In this document: piece by piece, positions 42,287 to 51,348 of the stretch | How positions within the stretch are numbered: the first letter of the stretch is position 1 | How the letters are laid out: every line of letters begins with the position of its first letter | Origin: Saccharomyces uvarum | Taxonomy: Eukaryota; Ascomycota; Saccharomycetes; Saccharomycetales; Saccharomycetaceae | Reading direction: 5' to 3' | Length of the DNA: 64,000 nucleotides | Assembly (NCBI GenBank): GCA_947243795.1 | Contig: OX365931.1 | Location: 868,001 to 932,000, forward strand | Position numbers and translations under genes: made by a program | The notes under the pieces: generated by a model | The model's input: only the letters and a program-made list of their open reading frames with translations | What the model was told of the DNA's origin: nothing | The model's database searches: none

Positions 42287-42607
42287 CTAAGTCTTCCCCC
42301 ATGAATAGATCCAGTTGACGGAGTTTCTTACCTGTTCGTTCCATATGTCTTTCATGCTCTCCCCCATGGTCCTGGTCCAAGCGACGCCGTCCTCCATCAC
42401 GACCTGTTTACGATTTTTGACCCCTCCAGGTACCACTTCCCTTCTATCCATCAGGTCTTGTGCTTGATGGTCTTGTTTCAACCACGTAGCATCGTGGTCG
42501 TAAAAATAACCCTTGTTGCTGAACCGGTAGAGATAGAAAACAGAGCCTATGACCCCCGCGGAAAGAGTCCACTTGACGGACCTGGCTAATGAACCCAATT
42601 TTGACAT
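42287..42607 (-). CDS. MIC12: Mic12/Aim5 MICOS subunit
   Basis: A 106-residue protein, as in S. cerevisiae Aim5, with ATG at 42605-42607. The N-terminus (MSKLGSLARSVKWTLSAG) leads into one hydrophobic segment (about 12-27, VIGSVFYLYRF). A soluble helix-rich tail follows, with the conserved ATWLKQDHQAQDL and TMGESMKDIWNEQVRNSVNWIYSWGK segments. Mic12 belongs to the MICOS complex that holds cristae junctions in the mitochondrial inner membrane; the tail faces the intermembrane space. Confidence 0.95.
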   Translation of the reverse strand: MSKLGSLARSVKWTLSAGVIGSVFYLYRFSNKGYFYDHDATWLKQDHQAQDLMDRREVVPGGVKNRKQVVMEDGVAWTRTMGESMKDIWNEQVRNSVNWIYSWGKT

Positions 42608-42817
42608 GCTTCTCGCTGTTCTGTTGGTCCCGACTCTTTTTAGCCCCCTTCTCAGTAAATGAAACTAAATACAGGCTCTTTTTTCTTCTTTTTTTCACAT
42701 TTCGCTTATTGGTGGTAATAGGAAGAAAAATTATTACAGCCATCGCATCTTGGGGAAGAACAAATTATAAGAAAAGCAAGCCAACATTTCTGTATCCAGT
42801 CCTACAACCTTTCAAGC

Positions 42818-44290
42818 ATGTTGTCTAGAGTCTCTATACTGGCCAGATCTATGGCCACCGCCCAACGTCGTGGGCTACTAAGCAGTGCTGCGCAATCGCT
42901 GGTCTCCAAACCCGTTTCCGTTGGAGATCCAGAGATGTTTGACATCTTGCAGCAAGAACGTCACAGACAAAAACACTCTATCACGCTGATTCCATCCGAG
43001 AATTTCACCTCGAAGGCTGTCATGGATCTCTTGGGCTCTGAGCTTCAAAACAAGTACTCCGAAGGTTATCCAGGCGAAAGATACTACGGTGGTAACGAGA
43101 TCATCGATAAGTCCGAGTCCTTGTGTCAAGCAAGAGCTTTGGAACTGTACGGGTTGGACCCAGCCCAATGGGGGGTTAATGTCCAACCATTGAGTGGGGC
43201 ACCTGCCAATTTATACGTTTACTCTGCGATCATGAACATCGGTGAGAGGCTTATGGGTTTGGATTTGCCAGATGGTGGTCATTTGTCACACGGGTACCAG
43301 TTGAAGTCAGGAACCCCCATTTCTTTCATCTCCAAATACTTCCAAAGTATGCCCTACCATGTAGACCACGCTACTGGGTTGATCGATTACGACAGCTTGC
43401 AAGTGTTGGCCAAGGCATTTAGACCAAAAGTCATTGTTGCCGGTACTTCCGCATACTCGAGATTGATAGATTACGGCAGATTTAAGGAAATCTCTCAAGC
43501 ATGCGGCGCCTATTTGATGAGTGATATGGCACACATCTCCGGTCTTGTGGCAGCCAATGTTGTTCCATCTCCATTTGAATTTTCCGACATTGTCACCACA
43601 ACCACTCACAAATCTTTGAGAGGTCCAAGAGGTGCAATGATTTTCTTCAGAAAGGGTATTAAGTCTGTCACCAAGAAGGGTAAAGAAATTCCATACGAGT
43701 TGGAAAAGAAAATCAACTTCTCCGTGTTCCCAGGCCACCAAGGTGGTCCTCATAACCATACCATCGGTGCGATGGCTGTCGCATTGAAGCAGGCCATGTC
43801 CCCAGAATTCAAGCAATACCAGCAAAAGATCGTTGACAACAGTAAATGGTTTGCTCAAGAACTAAACAAGATGGGCTACAAATTGGTTTCCGGCGGTACC
43901 GATAACCACTTGATTGTTATTGACCTGTCCAGTACTCCAGTGGATGGTGCGCGTGTGGAAACTATTTTGAGTGCTTTGAACATTGCTGCTAACAAGAACA
44001 CCATCCCAGGCGACAAGAGTGCTCTTTTCCCCTCTGGTCTAAGAATCGGTACTCCAGCAATGACCACAAGAGGATTTGGCCGCGAAGAGTTCTCTCAAGT
44101 GGCCAAGTACATCGATTCCGCTGTTAAACTAGCTGAAAAGTTGAAGGCTTCGGAACCAACAACTAAACTAGATGCAAGGTCAAGACTCAATGAGTTCAAG
44201 AAACTGTGTAATGAATCTAGCGAAGTGGCTGATTTGTCCAAGGAAATTTCCAATTGGGCGGGCCAGTTTCCTGTCCCCGGTGAAGTTTAA
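42818..44290 (+). CDS. SHM1: Shm1 mitochondrial serine hydroxymethyltransferase
   Basis: A 490-residue protein, equal to S. cerevisiae Shm1, with ATG at 42818. The first about 20 residues ([18 protein letters not shown]) form a basic amphipathic mitochondrial presequence. The PLP-dependent fold is clear: [53 protein letters not shown], and the PLP lysine Lys265 in [13 protein letters not shown]. It interconverts serine and glycine with tetrahydrofolate, supplying one-carbon units in mitochondria. It is transcribed away from MIC12. Confidence 0.98.
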   Translation: MLSRVSILARSMATAQRRGLLSSAAQSLVSKPVSVGDPEMFDILQQERHRQKHSITLIPSENFTSKAVMDLLGSELQNKYSEGYPGERYYGGNEIIDKSESLCQARALELYGLDPAQWGVNVQPLSGAPANLYVYSAIMNIGERLMGLDLPDGGHLSHGYQLKSGTPISFISKYFQSMPYHVDHATGLIDYDSLQVLAKAFRPKVIVAGTSAYSRLIDYGRFKEISQACGAYLMSDMAHISGLVAANVVPSPFEFSDIVTTTTHKSLRGPRGAMIFFRKGIKSVTKKGKEIPYELEKKINFSVFPGHQGGPHNHTIGAMAVALKQAMSPEFKQYQQKIVDNSKWFAQELNKMGYKLVSGGTDNHLIVIDLSSTPVDGARVETILSALNIAANKNTIPGDKSALFPSGLRIGTPAMTTRGFGREEFSQVAKYIDSAVKLAEKLKASEPTTKLDARSRLNEFKKLCNESSEVADLSKEISNWAGQFPVPGEV

Positions 44291-44314
44291 ATAAGTGAAT
44301 TATATCTTTACGTA

Positions 44315-44911
44315 TTAACATATGCAACCACTACGGCTATTTTTTTTATTTAACTCTACTTTATTTCCCTGCTTATTGTCCTTCGATGTCTTGAATTGGT
44401 CATCAGGAATTAAACTGATTATTATTTTATTCAAGACATCGAAATTGTACCCGGTCTTAGCACTGACGGGGACATACGGTACACCTTGCAACTCCACCGG
44501 TATTTCCACTTCGTTGGATTGCTCTTGACTGACCAAATCGTGCTTATTGCCCACCAGGATAACTTGCGTTTCTTGCGCACGGTCCTGTAAATCTTGGAAC
44601 CATGTCATTGCACACTGAAGACTGGCCGCATTGCTCAATTCAAAAACCAGCAGAGCAATATTGGCATCCCGGTAATACATCGGTACAAGTGATTTATAGC
44701 GTTCCTGGCCTGCCGTGTCCCATATCTCCATATGAATACGTTTCTCCGTTGATGTGTCGCTAGTAGAAACTTCAATCGTCTTGGTGATGAACGCTGCACC
44801 TATTGTAGCCGCATGTTTTTCAGGAAACTTACCTGATTTGAGCCTAGTCACTATGCTGGTCTTCCCCACTGATGAATCCCCCAGTAGCACCACTTTGATG
44901 GTTGCTTCCAT
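44315..44911 (-). CDS. YPT10: Ypt10 Rab-family GTPase
   Basis: A 198-residue Ras-superfamily GTPase with ATG at 44909-44911. G boxes: GDSSVGKTS (11-19), the effector-region Thr in [25 protein letters not shown], and VSAKTG. The C-terminus is a CXC-type geranylgeranylation signal (GCIC). Ypt10 is a poorly understood Golgi-linked Rab; overexpression affects Golgi structure in S. cerevisiae. Only 24 bp separate its stop from the SHM1 stop. Confidence 0.95.
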   Translation of the reverse strand: MEATIKVVLLGDSSVGKTSIVTRLKSGKFPEKHAATIGAAFITKTIEVSTSDTSTEKRIHMEIWDTAGQERYKSLVPMYYRDANIALLVFELSNAASLQCAMTWFQDLQDRAQETQVILVGNKHDLVSQEQSNEVEIPVELQGVPYVPVSAKTGYNFDVLNKIIISLIPDDQFKTSKDNKQGNKVELNKKNSRSGCIC

Positions 44912-45100
44912 TTTCGTGTTTTGCAGTATTTTGTGTATCCTTTTGGTGTATTTCTTACTATTGTTCCTTTAACGTGATCGTAAGGCTAAAAAACAATAAA
45001 CGACAAAAAAAAATAGAAAATAAAGAGACGTTCGTTTCTTTTACTAATACTTATGGCCATAGAAAGTCAGCAAGAAAAAATTAATTGGATTGTTCATTGG

Positions 45101-45109
45101 ATGCAATGA
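45101..45109 (+). promoter_or_regulatory. Two-codon uORF whose stop overlaps the TSC10 start
   Basis: ATGCAATGA encodes Met-Gln-stop, and its ATGA overlaps the TSC10 ATG (45106). If the transcript includes it, it could reduce or tune initiation at TSC10 by leaky scanning or reinitiation. Confidence 0.5.
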
Positions 45110-46068
45110 AGTACACATTAGAAGACCAAATCGTATTAATTACTGGTGGTTCGCAAGGTTTGGGGAAAGAATTCGCCAAAAAATACTACAATGAAACTGA
45201 AAACACGAAAATCATTGTAGTCAGTAGGTCAGAGGCCAAACTGCTAGATACATGCAACGAAATTCGTCTTGCTGCTCATTTGAGGAAGGAGACTTCAGAC
45301 GAGGGCCAGGTGCAGCACAAGTTGGCCGCGCCTCTGGACCCTGAGCAACGATTGTTTTACTACCCTTGCGACTTGTCCTGCTACGAATCCGTGGAAAAAT
45401 TGTTCAATGTTTTGAGAGACTTCGAATTGCTCCCCACCCAAACTTTATGTTGTGCAGGGGGCTCCGTTCCTAAGCTATTTCGTGAGCTAAGTGGACAGGA
45501 CTTAAACCAGGGTATGGACATTAACTATAAAACAACTTTGAACGTGGCTCATCAGCTTGCTCTTGCAGAGCAAACCAGGGAACACCACCTTATCATTTTT
45601 TCCAGTGTCACAGCCCTTTACCCGTTCATTGGTTATTCGCAATATGCCCCTGCCAAGACTGCAATTAAATCACTAGTAGCAATACTAAGACAAGAATTGA
45701 CAAACTTCCGCGTCAGCTGTGTTTACCCCGGAAATTTCGAAAGTGAAGGTTTCACTTTGGAACAAGTGACTAAGCCCAAGATCACGAAGTTGATTGAGGG
45801 GCCCTCGGACGCCATTCCATGTAAAGAAGCATGCGATATTGTTGCTACTGCATTGGCCAGAGGCCAAGACGATGTCTTTACGGATTTCGTGGGCTGGATG
45901 ATCATGGGGATGGATCTGGGGCTCACGATCAAGAAAAGTCGCTTTGTCGCGTTGCAATGGCTCTTCGGTATCCTACTGAATATTGTTGTTGTGCCTTTCT
46001 ACCTGGCAGGCTGCTCCTGGTATATTAGAAAATGGTTCCGTGAAAACGATAGCAAGAAGGACACTTAA
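45106..46068 (+). CDS. TSC10: Tsc10 3-ketodihydrosphingosine reductase
   Basis: A 320-residue short-chain dehydrogenase from ATG 45106, matching the S. cerevisiae start MKxTLEDQ; the seven-codon TTG extension is not used. The NADPH-binding motif is TGGSQGLG (13-20). The catalytic set is Ser167, Tyr180 and Lys184 in SSVTALYPFIGYSQYAPAK. Hydrophobic segments at about 270-310 (WMIMGMDLGL and LFGILLNIVVVPFYLAG) anchor it in the ER membrane. It makes dihydrosphingosine, the second step of sphingolipid synthesis, and is essential in S. cerevisiae. Confidence 0.97.
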   Translation: MKYTLEDQIVLITGGSQGLGKEFAKKYYNETENTKIIVVSRSEAKLLDTCNEIRLAAHLRKETSDEGQVQHKLAAPLDPEQRLFYYPCDLSCYESVEKLFNVLRDFELLPTQTLCCAGGSVPKLFRELSGQDLNQGMDINYKTTLNVAHQLALAEQTREHHLIIFSSVTALYPFIGYSQYAPAKTAIKSLVAILRQELTNFRVSCVYPGNFESEGFTLEQVTKPKITKLIEGPSDAIPCKEACDIVATALARGQDDVFTDFVGWMIMGMDLGLTIKKSRFVALQWLFGILLNIVVVPFYLAGCSWYIRKWFRENDSKKDT

Positions 46069-46259
46069 GGGCCTATAGTCCCGACCTTTGGTTGTTTTCC
46101 TTTTATCTTCTTCAAGACGGATGTAGTTCGCTAGCTGTGTGTACGTGTATAAATATACAAGAAACAATAATTATAATAGTACTTCCTCAGAAGTTTCTCG
46201 TTTCAGCCCTTTTGGTATTATTATTTTAAAGGTTTTTTTTTTTTTTTATCTTCAGCGAT

Positions 46260-46283
46260 GCGATGAGGTGAAAAAAAAATTTT
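46260..46283 (+). promoter_or_regulatory. PAC plus RRPE motif pair before REI1
   Basis: GCGATGAG (46260-46267), a perfect PAC core, and AAAAATTTT (46275-46283), an RRPE core, lie 85-108 bp before the REI1 ATG in the usual order and spacing for ribosome-biogenesis genes. Confidence 0.8.
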
Positions 46284-46367
46284 CTTTTCACTTTTAGTAT
46301 AGGATACGAGAGTCTAAGTGGTTCTTTATATGAAAGGACAAAGAGCTAATAAACCATTGTATTGAGG

Positions 46368-47552
46368 ATGAGTAGCAGTGGTGTTTATACGTGTAATTCA
46401 TGTGTGTTGAAGTTTGATGCAAGTGAGGAGCAGCGGGCGCACATGAAATCCGACTGGCATCGTTACAATTTGAAAAGACGTGTTGCTCAATTACCACCAA
46501 TACCGTTTGAGACATTTGATTCGAAAGTATCTGCTGCCGCCGCTAACAGCAATGAAGTTGCTGGGAAAGAGAAGCCTGTTACCAAGAAGGAACTGAAAAG
46601 AAGAGAGAAGCAGGCTTTGCTTGAAAAGAAAACGAAACTACTGGAGATTGCAAGAGCTAATATGTTGGAGAACATGCAAAAGAGTCAAGACGGAGAGGTT
46701 CTCGGTATGAGCAAATTATCTTTGCAAGAAAAGGAAGAGACCAAGGAAAAGAAGGAACCTAAGGAAGACGAGGATCTTGAAGAATTGACCGAGGAAGAAA
46801 TGGCGGAAAGATTGATGGAACAGAAATTGCGCAATAAAGTGGATATTCCCTTAGAACAGTGTTTATTTTGCGAACATAACAAGAATTTCGTCGGTTTCGA
46901 AGAGAATCTGGAACATATGTTTAGGACCCATGGGTTTTACATTCCAGAACAGAAATTTTTAGTCGATAAATCGGGGTTGGTGAAGTACATGTCCGAGAAG
47001 ATTGGTCTTGGTAACGTTTGTATCGTCTGTAACTTCCAAGGCAGAACATTGACCGCGGTGAGACAACATATGTTGGCCAAGAGACATTGCAAAATCCCCT
47101 ACGAAGTTGAAGATGAAAGGTTAGAAATTTCCGAGTTTTACGATTTCACAAGCTCTTATGCAAGCTACAGTAACAACACAACAGCGGGCAACGAAGAGGA
47201 CTGGGAAGATGTGGGCAGTGACGAAGCCGGCAGCGACGATGATGAACCACCACAAGAGTACTTATATAACGACGGTACAGAATTGCATCTACCGACAGGC
47301 ATCAAAGTGGGCCACAGGTCTTTGCAAAGATACTACAAGCAAGACCTGAAGCCCGAGGTGATACTAACCGAAGGCCAAGGTACTCTGGTTGCTGCGGAGA
47401 CCAGGTCGTTCTTGCCCATATTCGACAAACTGGGCGTGCAGACACAACAGCGTGTCTGGCAAACCGAGAGGTTCGACAAGAAGAGACTGGACAAGAGAAG
47501 CGCCAAGTTCGTCAACAACCAACCCTACTACAGGGACCAATTACTGCAATGA
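46368..47552 (+). CDS. REI1: Rei1 cytoplasmic 60S maturation factor
   Basis: A 394-residue protein (S. cerevisiae 393) from ATG 46368; two upstream codons begin with TTG. C2H2 zinc fingers are visible: YTCNSCVLKFDASEEQRAHMKSDWH-type near the N-terminus, CLFCEHNKNF...HMFRTH around 165-190, and CIVCNFQGRTLTAVRQHMLAKRH around 220-245. An acidic patch follows, and a C-terminal segment (about 340-394) is known in S. cerevisiae to enter the ribosomal exit tunnel. Rei1 releases and recycles the export factors Arx1 and Alb1 from pre-60S particles. Confidence 0.97.
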   Translation: MSSSGVYTCNSCVLKFDASEEQRAHMKSDWHRYNLKRRVAQLPPIPFETFDSKVSAAAANSNEVAGKEKPVTKKELKRREKQALLEKKTKLLEIARANMLENMQKSQDGEVLGMSKLSLQEKEETKEKKEPKEDEDLEELTEEEMAERLMEQKLRNKVDIPLEQCLFCEHNKNFVGFEENLEHMFRTHGFYIPEQKFLVDKSGLVKYMSEKIGLGNVCIVCNFQGRTLTAVRQHMLAKRHCKIPYEVEDERLEISEFYDFTSSYASYSNNTTAGNEEDWEDVGSDEAGSDDDEPPQEYLYNDGTELHLPTGIKVGHRSLQRYYKQDLKPEVILTEGQGTLVAAETRSFLPIFDKLGVQTQQRVWQTERFDKKRLDKRSAKFVNNQPYYRDQLLQ

Positions 47553-47822
47553 TGTGTTTCGCGCAACCGTTTTTGTCATTCTATTCACATATATACTTTC
47601 TTATCATTTGTACATTAGATATCCCCCCATAGCAATGCTATAGTCGTCGAGTTGTGGATCTATGAGCTTCTTCTTCTTCTTTACCCAATAGCTGTGTGAT
47701 GCCGGGTAGTTTTTCGCCTTTGATTAGCACAAATAACTACAAAATGAAAGGGCCAAGAGGTCTTTAAGAGTAGTTACATCTTAGTAGAGTTAAGGGGCAG
47801 CAAATTACCTAGCAGCAAAGCA

Positions 47823-48140
47823 ATGTTGGCGCGTAGTATGGGCTGTAGATGGTTATCGACGAGTCGTGTCTTTTACAACAAACAAACTGTCAAGGTGGTG
47901 GCTTCATCGTGCCCTGCCGGAACATCGCTGAATCTGAACATATGGAAAAGCGGTAAAGACGCCCAGGCACTCGAAGACAGGGAGTATCCAAGCTGGTTGT
48001 GGAGCATCTTGGATGCCAAGCAGGCCGTCGATCATTCCGCTAAGGATCTAGAGGGAGAGGCCCTGTCACAGAGAAAGAAGAACATCAGGAAGGCGAACAG
48101 ACAGCAAATCAAGCAAAACAATTTCCTAAGTCAACTATGA
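47823..48140 (+). CDS. MRPL37: Mitochondrial large-subunit ribosomal protein mL54
   Basis: A 105-residue protein, as in S. cerevisiae Mrpl37, with ATG at 47823. The N-terminus ([18 protein letters not shown]) has the Arg/Ser-rich, acid-free look of a presequence. The conserved core holds [32 protein letters not shown]-type sequence. The C-terminus is basic ([22 protein letters not shown]). It is a mitoribosome large-subunit component encoded in the nucleus. Confidence 0.96.
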   Translation: MLARSMGCRWLSTSRVFYNKQTVKVVASSCPAGTSLNLNIWKSGKDAQALEDREYPSWLWSILDAKQAVDHSAKDLEGEALSQRKKNIRKANRQQIKQNNFLSQL

Positions 48141-48360
48141 GCCGCATCAACACGACCGAGTTCGGTATCCTTGTAAATAAGTATGTGTATGGATATGTAC
48201 GTGTTATATAGTATAGTATTTACTGAGACACAAAAGAATGAAATATTTTACAATATTCCCCGGTGAAAACAGCTAAACACAAACAAAACGTAAAAATCTT
48301 CCCTGATAAGACATTCCCATAAAGATATTAAAAGTTAAACCAGCAATCAATCAATCAAAA

Positions 48361-48522
48361 ATGGCTAAGACAAGTATAGATATACCCACTCTAAAAGTGA
48401 AAAACATGCCCAAGCTAAAGTTACGGAACACCAGAAAGACGGTTTCCACCAGAAAGGTGCGAAATGCGTTCAATTCATATTCGAGGAAGATTCGAAGGAC
48501 GTTCACAAGAAAGAGGCTCTAG
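48361..48522 (+). CDS. Small, highly basic 53-residue ORF of unknown function
   Basis: ATG 48361 to TAG 48520-48522. I do not recognise it and know of no annotated S. cerevisiae gene at this spot. It encodes 53 residues with nine Lys, nine Arg and a single Asp (net about +17), starting MAKTSIDIPTLKVKN and ending in TFTRKRL. Triplets T/S-R-K recur four times in the second half. The leader is A-rich with repeated AATC and AAAA directly before ATGG, an excellent yeast start context. It stands alone between MRPL37 (+) and SDH8 (-), about 220 bp after the MRPL37 stop, so it has room for its own promoter. It could be a nucleic-acid-binding or ribosome-associated peptide, or a chance frame. Confidence 0.5.
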   Translation: MAKTSIDIPTLKVKNMPKLKLRNTRKTVSTRKVRNAFNSYSRKIRRTFTRKRL

Positions 48523-48666
48523 ACAGAAATTCGTCATATAGGTTCGTCATACATATATATCTAAAAATTTATATAATAACATACATAAAAAAAAAGGAAA
48601 AGAGGAGTTTAAATTTCATTAGATAAGAATAGTATTATTAAAACAAAAAAAGGGTGAGCCGGAGAA

Positions 48667-49083
48667 CTAGAAATCAGTGACTCTTCCATTGAACGAATAG
48701 TCCCCATGCCTCAAGGGATCCTGCTTGGGCCCGCCGACTTCACCGGTCTTAGGATTAACATCGCCTTCGAACTCGGGTATGGTCTTGGAAAATTCAGGTG
48801 AGAATGATCCAATGTCATTCTTGGTCAAAAGCGGTGAGTTCAAGCTTTCCTTCGTGTGATCGCCGGCGACAAGTACGTTGTACTGGTCTATGGCCTCCTG
48901 TGACGAGGCGATCCTCTGCAGTTTCTCAAACTCCTCCTGCTCTTCTCGTGGTAGCTTTGGGGGACCGGGGATTCTCTCAGTAGTTATGTTTCTAACCGCC
49001 ATGCAGGGTGTCCTTCCACGGAACAACGCCATTGCTCCCGCATAAGAGCGGTGGTAATTCATGCTTTTAACAGTGCGCAACAT
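48667..49083 (-). CDS. SDH8: Sdh8 succinate dehydrogenase assembly factor (SDHAF4)
   Basis: A 138-residue protein from ATG 49081-49083, equal in length to S. cerevisiae Sdh8. The N-terminal 30 residues are basic and mitochondrial-like (MLRTVKSMNYHRSY). The family core is RIPGPPKLPREEQEEFEKLQ, and the invariant C-terminus is FEGDVNPKTGEVGGPKQDPLRHGDYSFNGRVTDF-type. Sdh8 binds flavinylated Sdh1 in the matrix and protects it until it joins Sdh2. The frame stays open upstream, with another in-frame ATG at 49155 that would add 24 mostly charged residues. I prefer the shorter form. Confidence 0.95.
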   Translation of the reverse strand: MLRTVKSMNYHRSYAGAMALFRGRTPCMAVRNITTERIPGPPKLPREEQEEFEKLQRIASSQEAIDQYNVLVAGDHTKESLNSPLLTKNDIGSFSPEFSKTIPEFEGDVNPKTGEVGGPKQDPLRHGDYSFNGRVTDF

Positions 49084-49254
49084 CTGTGCTCTATCTTTCT
49101 CTCTTGTTTGGCTTCTTATGCTATCAAGCTGATCTGTATGTTCAGCCTTTGGCATTTTTTTAAGGCGGAAAAGCACCTCTTTTAGCGGTCCTTTTTAAGC
49201 AACAAAGAGATGAAAGGTCATTTTATTCTATATTCTATTATATAGAAGATTGTA

Positions 49255-50892
49255 TTATATACTCATGCGTATCCCTTCTAGCAGCTCGTCGATAATTTTC
49301 TGGTTTTTGCTATTCCCCTTGATAGTACTCAGGATTCCAAAGCATTGCAGCATCGTCAATTTATCTTCCTCGGTAACGCCGTTCTGCTCTTCTTCATTGA
49401 AGATGTATTTTTGGAAACTCTTCCTGGCGCCATCATTTGTATGGAGAAAGCTCTCGTAATACGGGAGGATGATAGAGTCTCTGAAACATCTCAACAACAG
49501 AAAGTCGACCGAGGGAGTGTACCTTGAAGGCTCTGATAGATACCCGTCAAGCCAGTAGTTACTGTCACTTTGGAAGCTTTTCTCAAAGGGCAACAACACT
49601 GCCATGATATCAAAGTAAACCTGTTGGTAAAAGATTTTCCAGATTATGCCCACTCTCTTCAGAGCTGTATTCACAGTCTCTTCATTAGCATAATTGAATA
49701 CAATTTGGTTCTCTAAAATGTACAGTGACGTAGTGATGAATTCTTCGATTTCCGTTATAAACTTGGAATGTGTAATGGCAGCCTTGGTTTGCGTTTTTAA
49801 TTTGATGTAAAAGTCCAGTAAACGATCAATATCTTCAATCTTGGCCGGTAGTTGCCATATCCGCTTGTTTTTAAACAGCTCCACTACTATACTACAGTAT
49901 ATGCCCCATATATTCCCCTCTAAGACGTATAGTTCCTGGGTGGTGAAGCTTTTATAATTAGCTACTAAAGAGGGCAAGTTCCTTAGTAAGTCATGTAATA
50001 AAGAAACGTTAGTCGCATCAAACGTATCTTCTTGAATCGCATTTAGAGCGGTGTCATTCGGATTATTGTTAATACTAGGATTAAAAGAATACACTGACTT
50101 CCCAGAGTCTATCAGGCCTCCTGTAGAATTATGGAGGAACTGTACGGGCGATCTATGTTTCCCATACGAAGAGTGCAGAAATTTGCTAAACGAGCTAGGA
50201 ACCACAGGCTCGATATCGTCCTTACCTATAGAACTATGCGGTTTATAAGGTAGGAGCTTTTTTGCCATCTTACTAAAAACATTGTTTACTTTGCTAGAAT
50301 GAGAATGGCTTGTTGACAATGAAGACTGTAAACTGTTGGCACTCTTGTTGGATTTCGTCTTGAACAGTTTGGACCCGCTTTTACCTACAATGTTACTAGT
50401 CGCACCATTCACAACAATGTTGGGGTTCATAGACCCGCTCGTGCTTCGATTCCTTATATTTTCCCTAGAATTGGTAAACAAGGACAGTCGCCTATTATTA
50501 CCCCTTGACGTGGAAGAAAGCAAACTGTCATTGGAGGTGGTGTTTGCCTGTAGTCGATCACCACTCGAGGGGCCTATTTCTGAGTGGCTGTCGTGGTTCT
50601 CGGTGTCTTGAGTGGATTCTTCCTCAAGCGAATCCGTGGAACGTCTTGAATTGGAACCGTCTTGAAAGATGGATTGAAAACCCACCTGCGACCACCGGGG
50701 AGCCGTATCTGGAGGAGACATGGATATTTTCGGATGTTCTTCTTCATCGGGATGTGTCAGGACTTGCGGCACTATATCGGAAGAAACACTGTAGACCCTA
50801 GCCGGTTTGCGATCAATCGGTTTTATATTTGGGTTTGTGACATCCAGTGCGCCTGAAGTGGCACTTCTTTTACGATTCAACCCGGTCGCCAT
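49255..50892 (-). CDS. BIT2: Bit2 TORC2-associated protein
   Basis: A 545-residue protein, the length of S. cerevisiae Bit2, from ATG 50890-50892; an upstream 22-codon extension begins with GTG. The first about 270 residues are Ser/Asn-rich and probably disordered. The C-terminal half is conserved and helical (from FDATNVSLLHDLLRNLPSLVANYKSF, through IVVELFKNKRIWQLPAKIEDIDRLLDFY, to GNSKNQKIIDELLEGIRMSI). This Bit61/Bit2/PRR5 domain links to TOR complex 2 at the plasma membrane. Bit2 is the duplicate of Bit61. Confidence 0.95.
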   Translation of the reverse strand: MATGLNRKRSATSGALDVTNPNIKPIDRKPARVYSVSSDIVPQVLTHPDEEEHPKISMSPPDTAPRWSQVGFQSIFQDGSNSRRSTDSLEEESTQDTENHDSHSEIGPSSGDRLQANTTSNDSLLSSTSRGNNRRLSLFTNSRENIRNRSTSGSMNPNIVVNGATSNIVGKSGSKLFKTKSNKSANSLQSSLSTSHSHSSKVNNVFSKMAKKLLPYKPHSSIGKDDIEPVVPSSFSKFLHSSYGKHRSPVQFLHNSTGGLIDSGKSVYSFNPSINNNPNDTALNAIQEDTFDATNVSLLHDLLRNLPSLVANYKSFTTQELYVLEGNIWGIYCSIVVELFKNKRIWQLPAKIEDIDRLLDFYIKLKTQTKAAITHSKFITEIEEFITTSLYILENQIVFNYANEETVNTALKRVGIIWKIFYQQVYFDIMAVLLPFEKSFQSDSNYWLDGYLSEPSRYTPSVDFLLLRCFRDSIILPYYESFLHTNDGARKSFQKYIFNEEEQNGVTEEDKLTMLQCFGILSTIKGNSKNQKIIDELLEGIRMSI

Positions 50893-51348
50893 TGTGTAAC
50901 TCAACCGACTGCGACTTTTCTGGAAGCTTGTGTTTGTTATGGACCGTGTTGTATTCACTTTCCTATGACTGTTCTTCTCCCTTTAATTTTGGCTTCATTT
51001 CAAAGTCCGTAAAGGTGCCTGAAAAATTACCAACAATGTGCACACAAAACGGTAAAAATGCTCGGGTTTTTGGTTACTTGGGCCCCAATTAACAACATAG
51101 TGACACATATGGATCCAACATCGACAGTTTTTATCACCTATATCGGCTTTAAACTGACACTGTATGCCTTGAATACCTATATATCTTCTGTTTGCTTTAC
51201 TATCCATATTGATACTTTTTTTTCCAATTGAGATTTTTGCATCGATTTCGCGATGAGCTAAAAGAAAAGTGAGTGAAATTCTAGCATTTATTGTTCAAAA
51301 TTGGATTTGTTTAGATTCCAAGCTTCAAATCCCGGATGCTCTGATATG
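50893..51348. other. Divergent promoter region BIT2 / EFM2
   Basis: A 456-bp gap. A PAC motif lies on the EFM2 side. No ORF or RNA gene was recognised. Confidence 0.55.
51250..51257 (+). promoter_or_regulatory. PAC motif GCGATGAG before EFM2
   Basis: A perfect PAC core (GCGATGAGCT) 92-99 bp before the EFM2 ATG. It suggests co-expression with translation-machinery genes. Confidence 0.7.

Noticed and set aside
46294-46515. Antisense frame at the REI1 5' end, where S. cerevisiae has the dubious SLM6 (YBR266C)
   Set aside because: Only 73 codons remain and it overlaps the conserved REI1 start. This supports SLM6 being a non-gene rather than a feature here.
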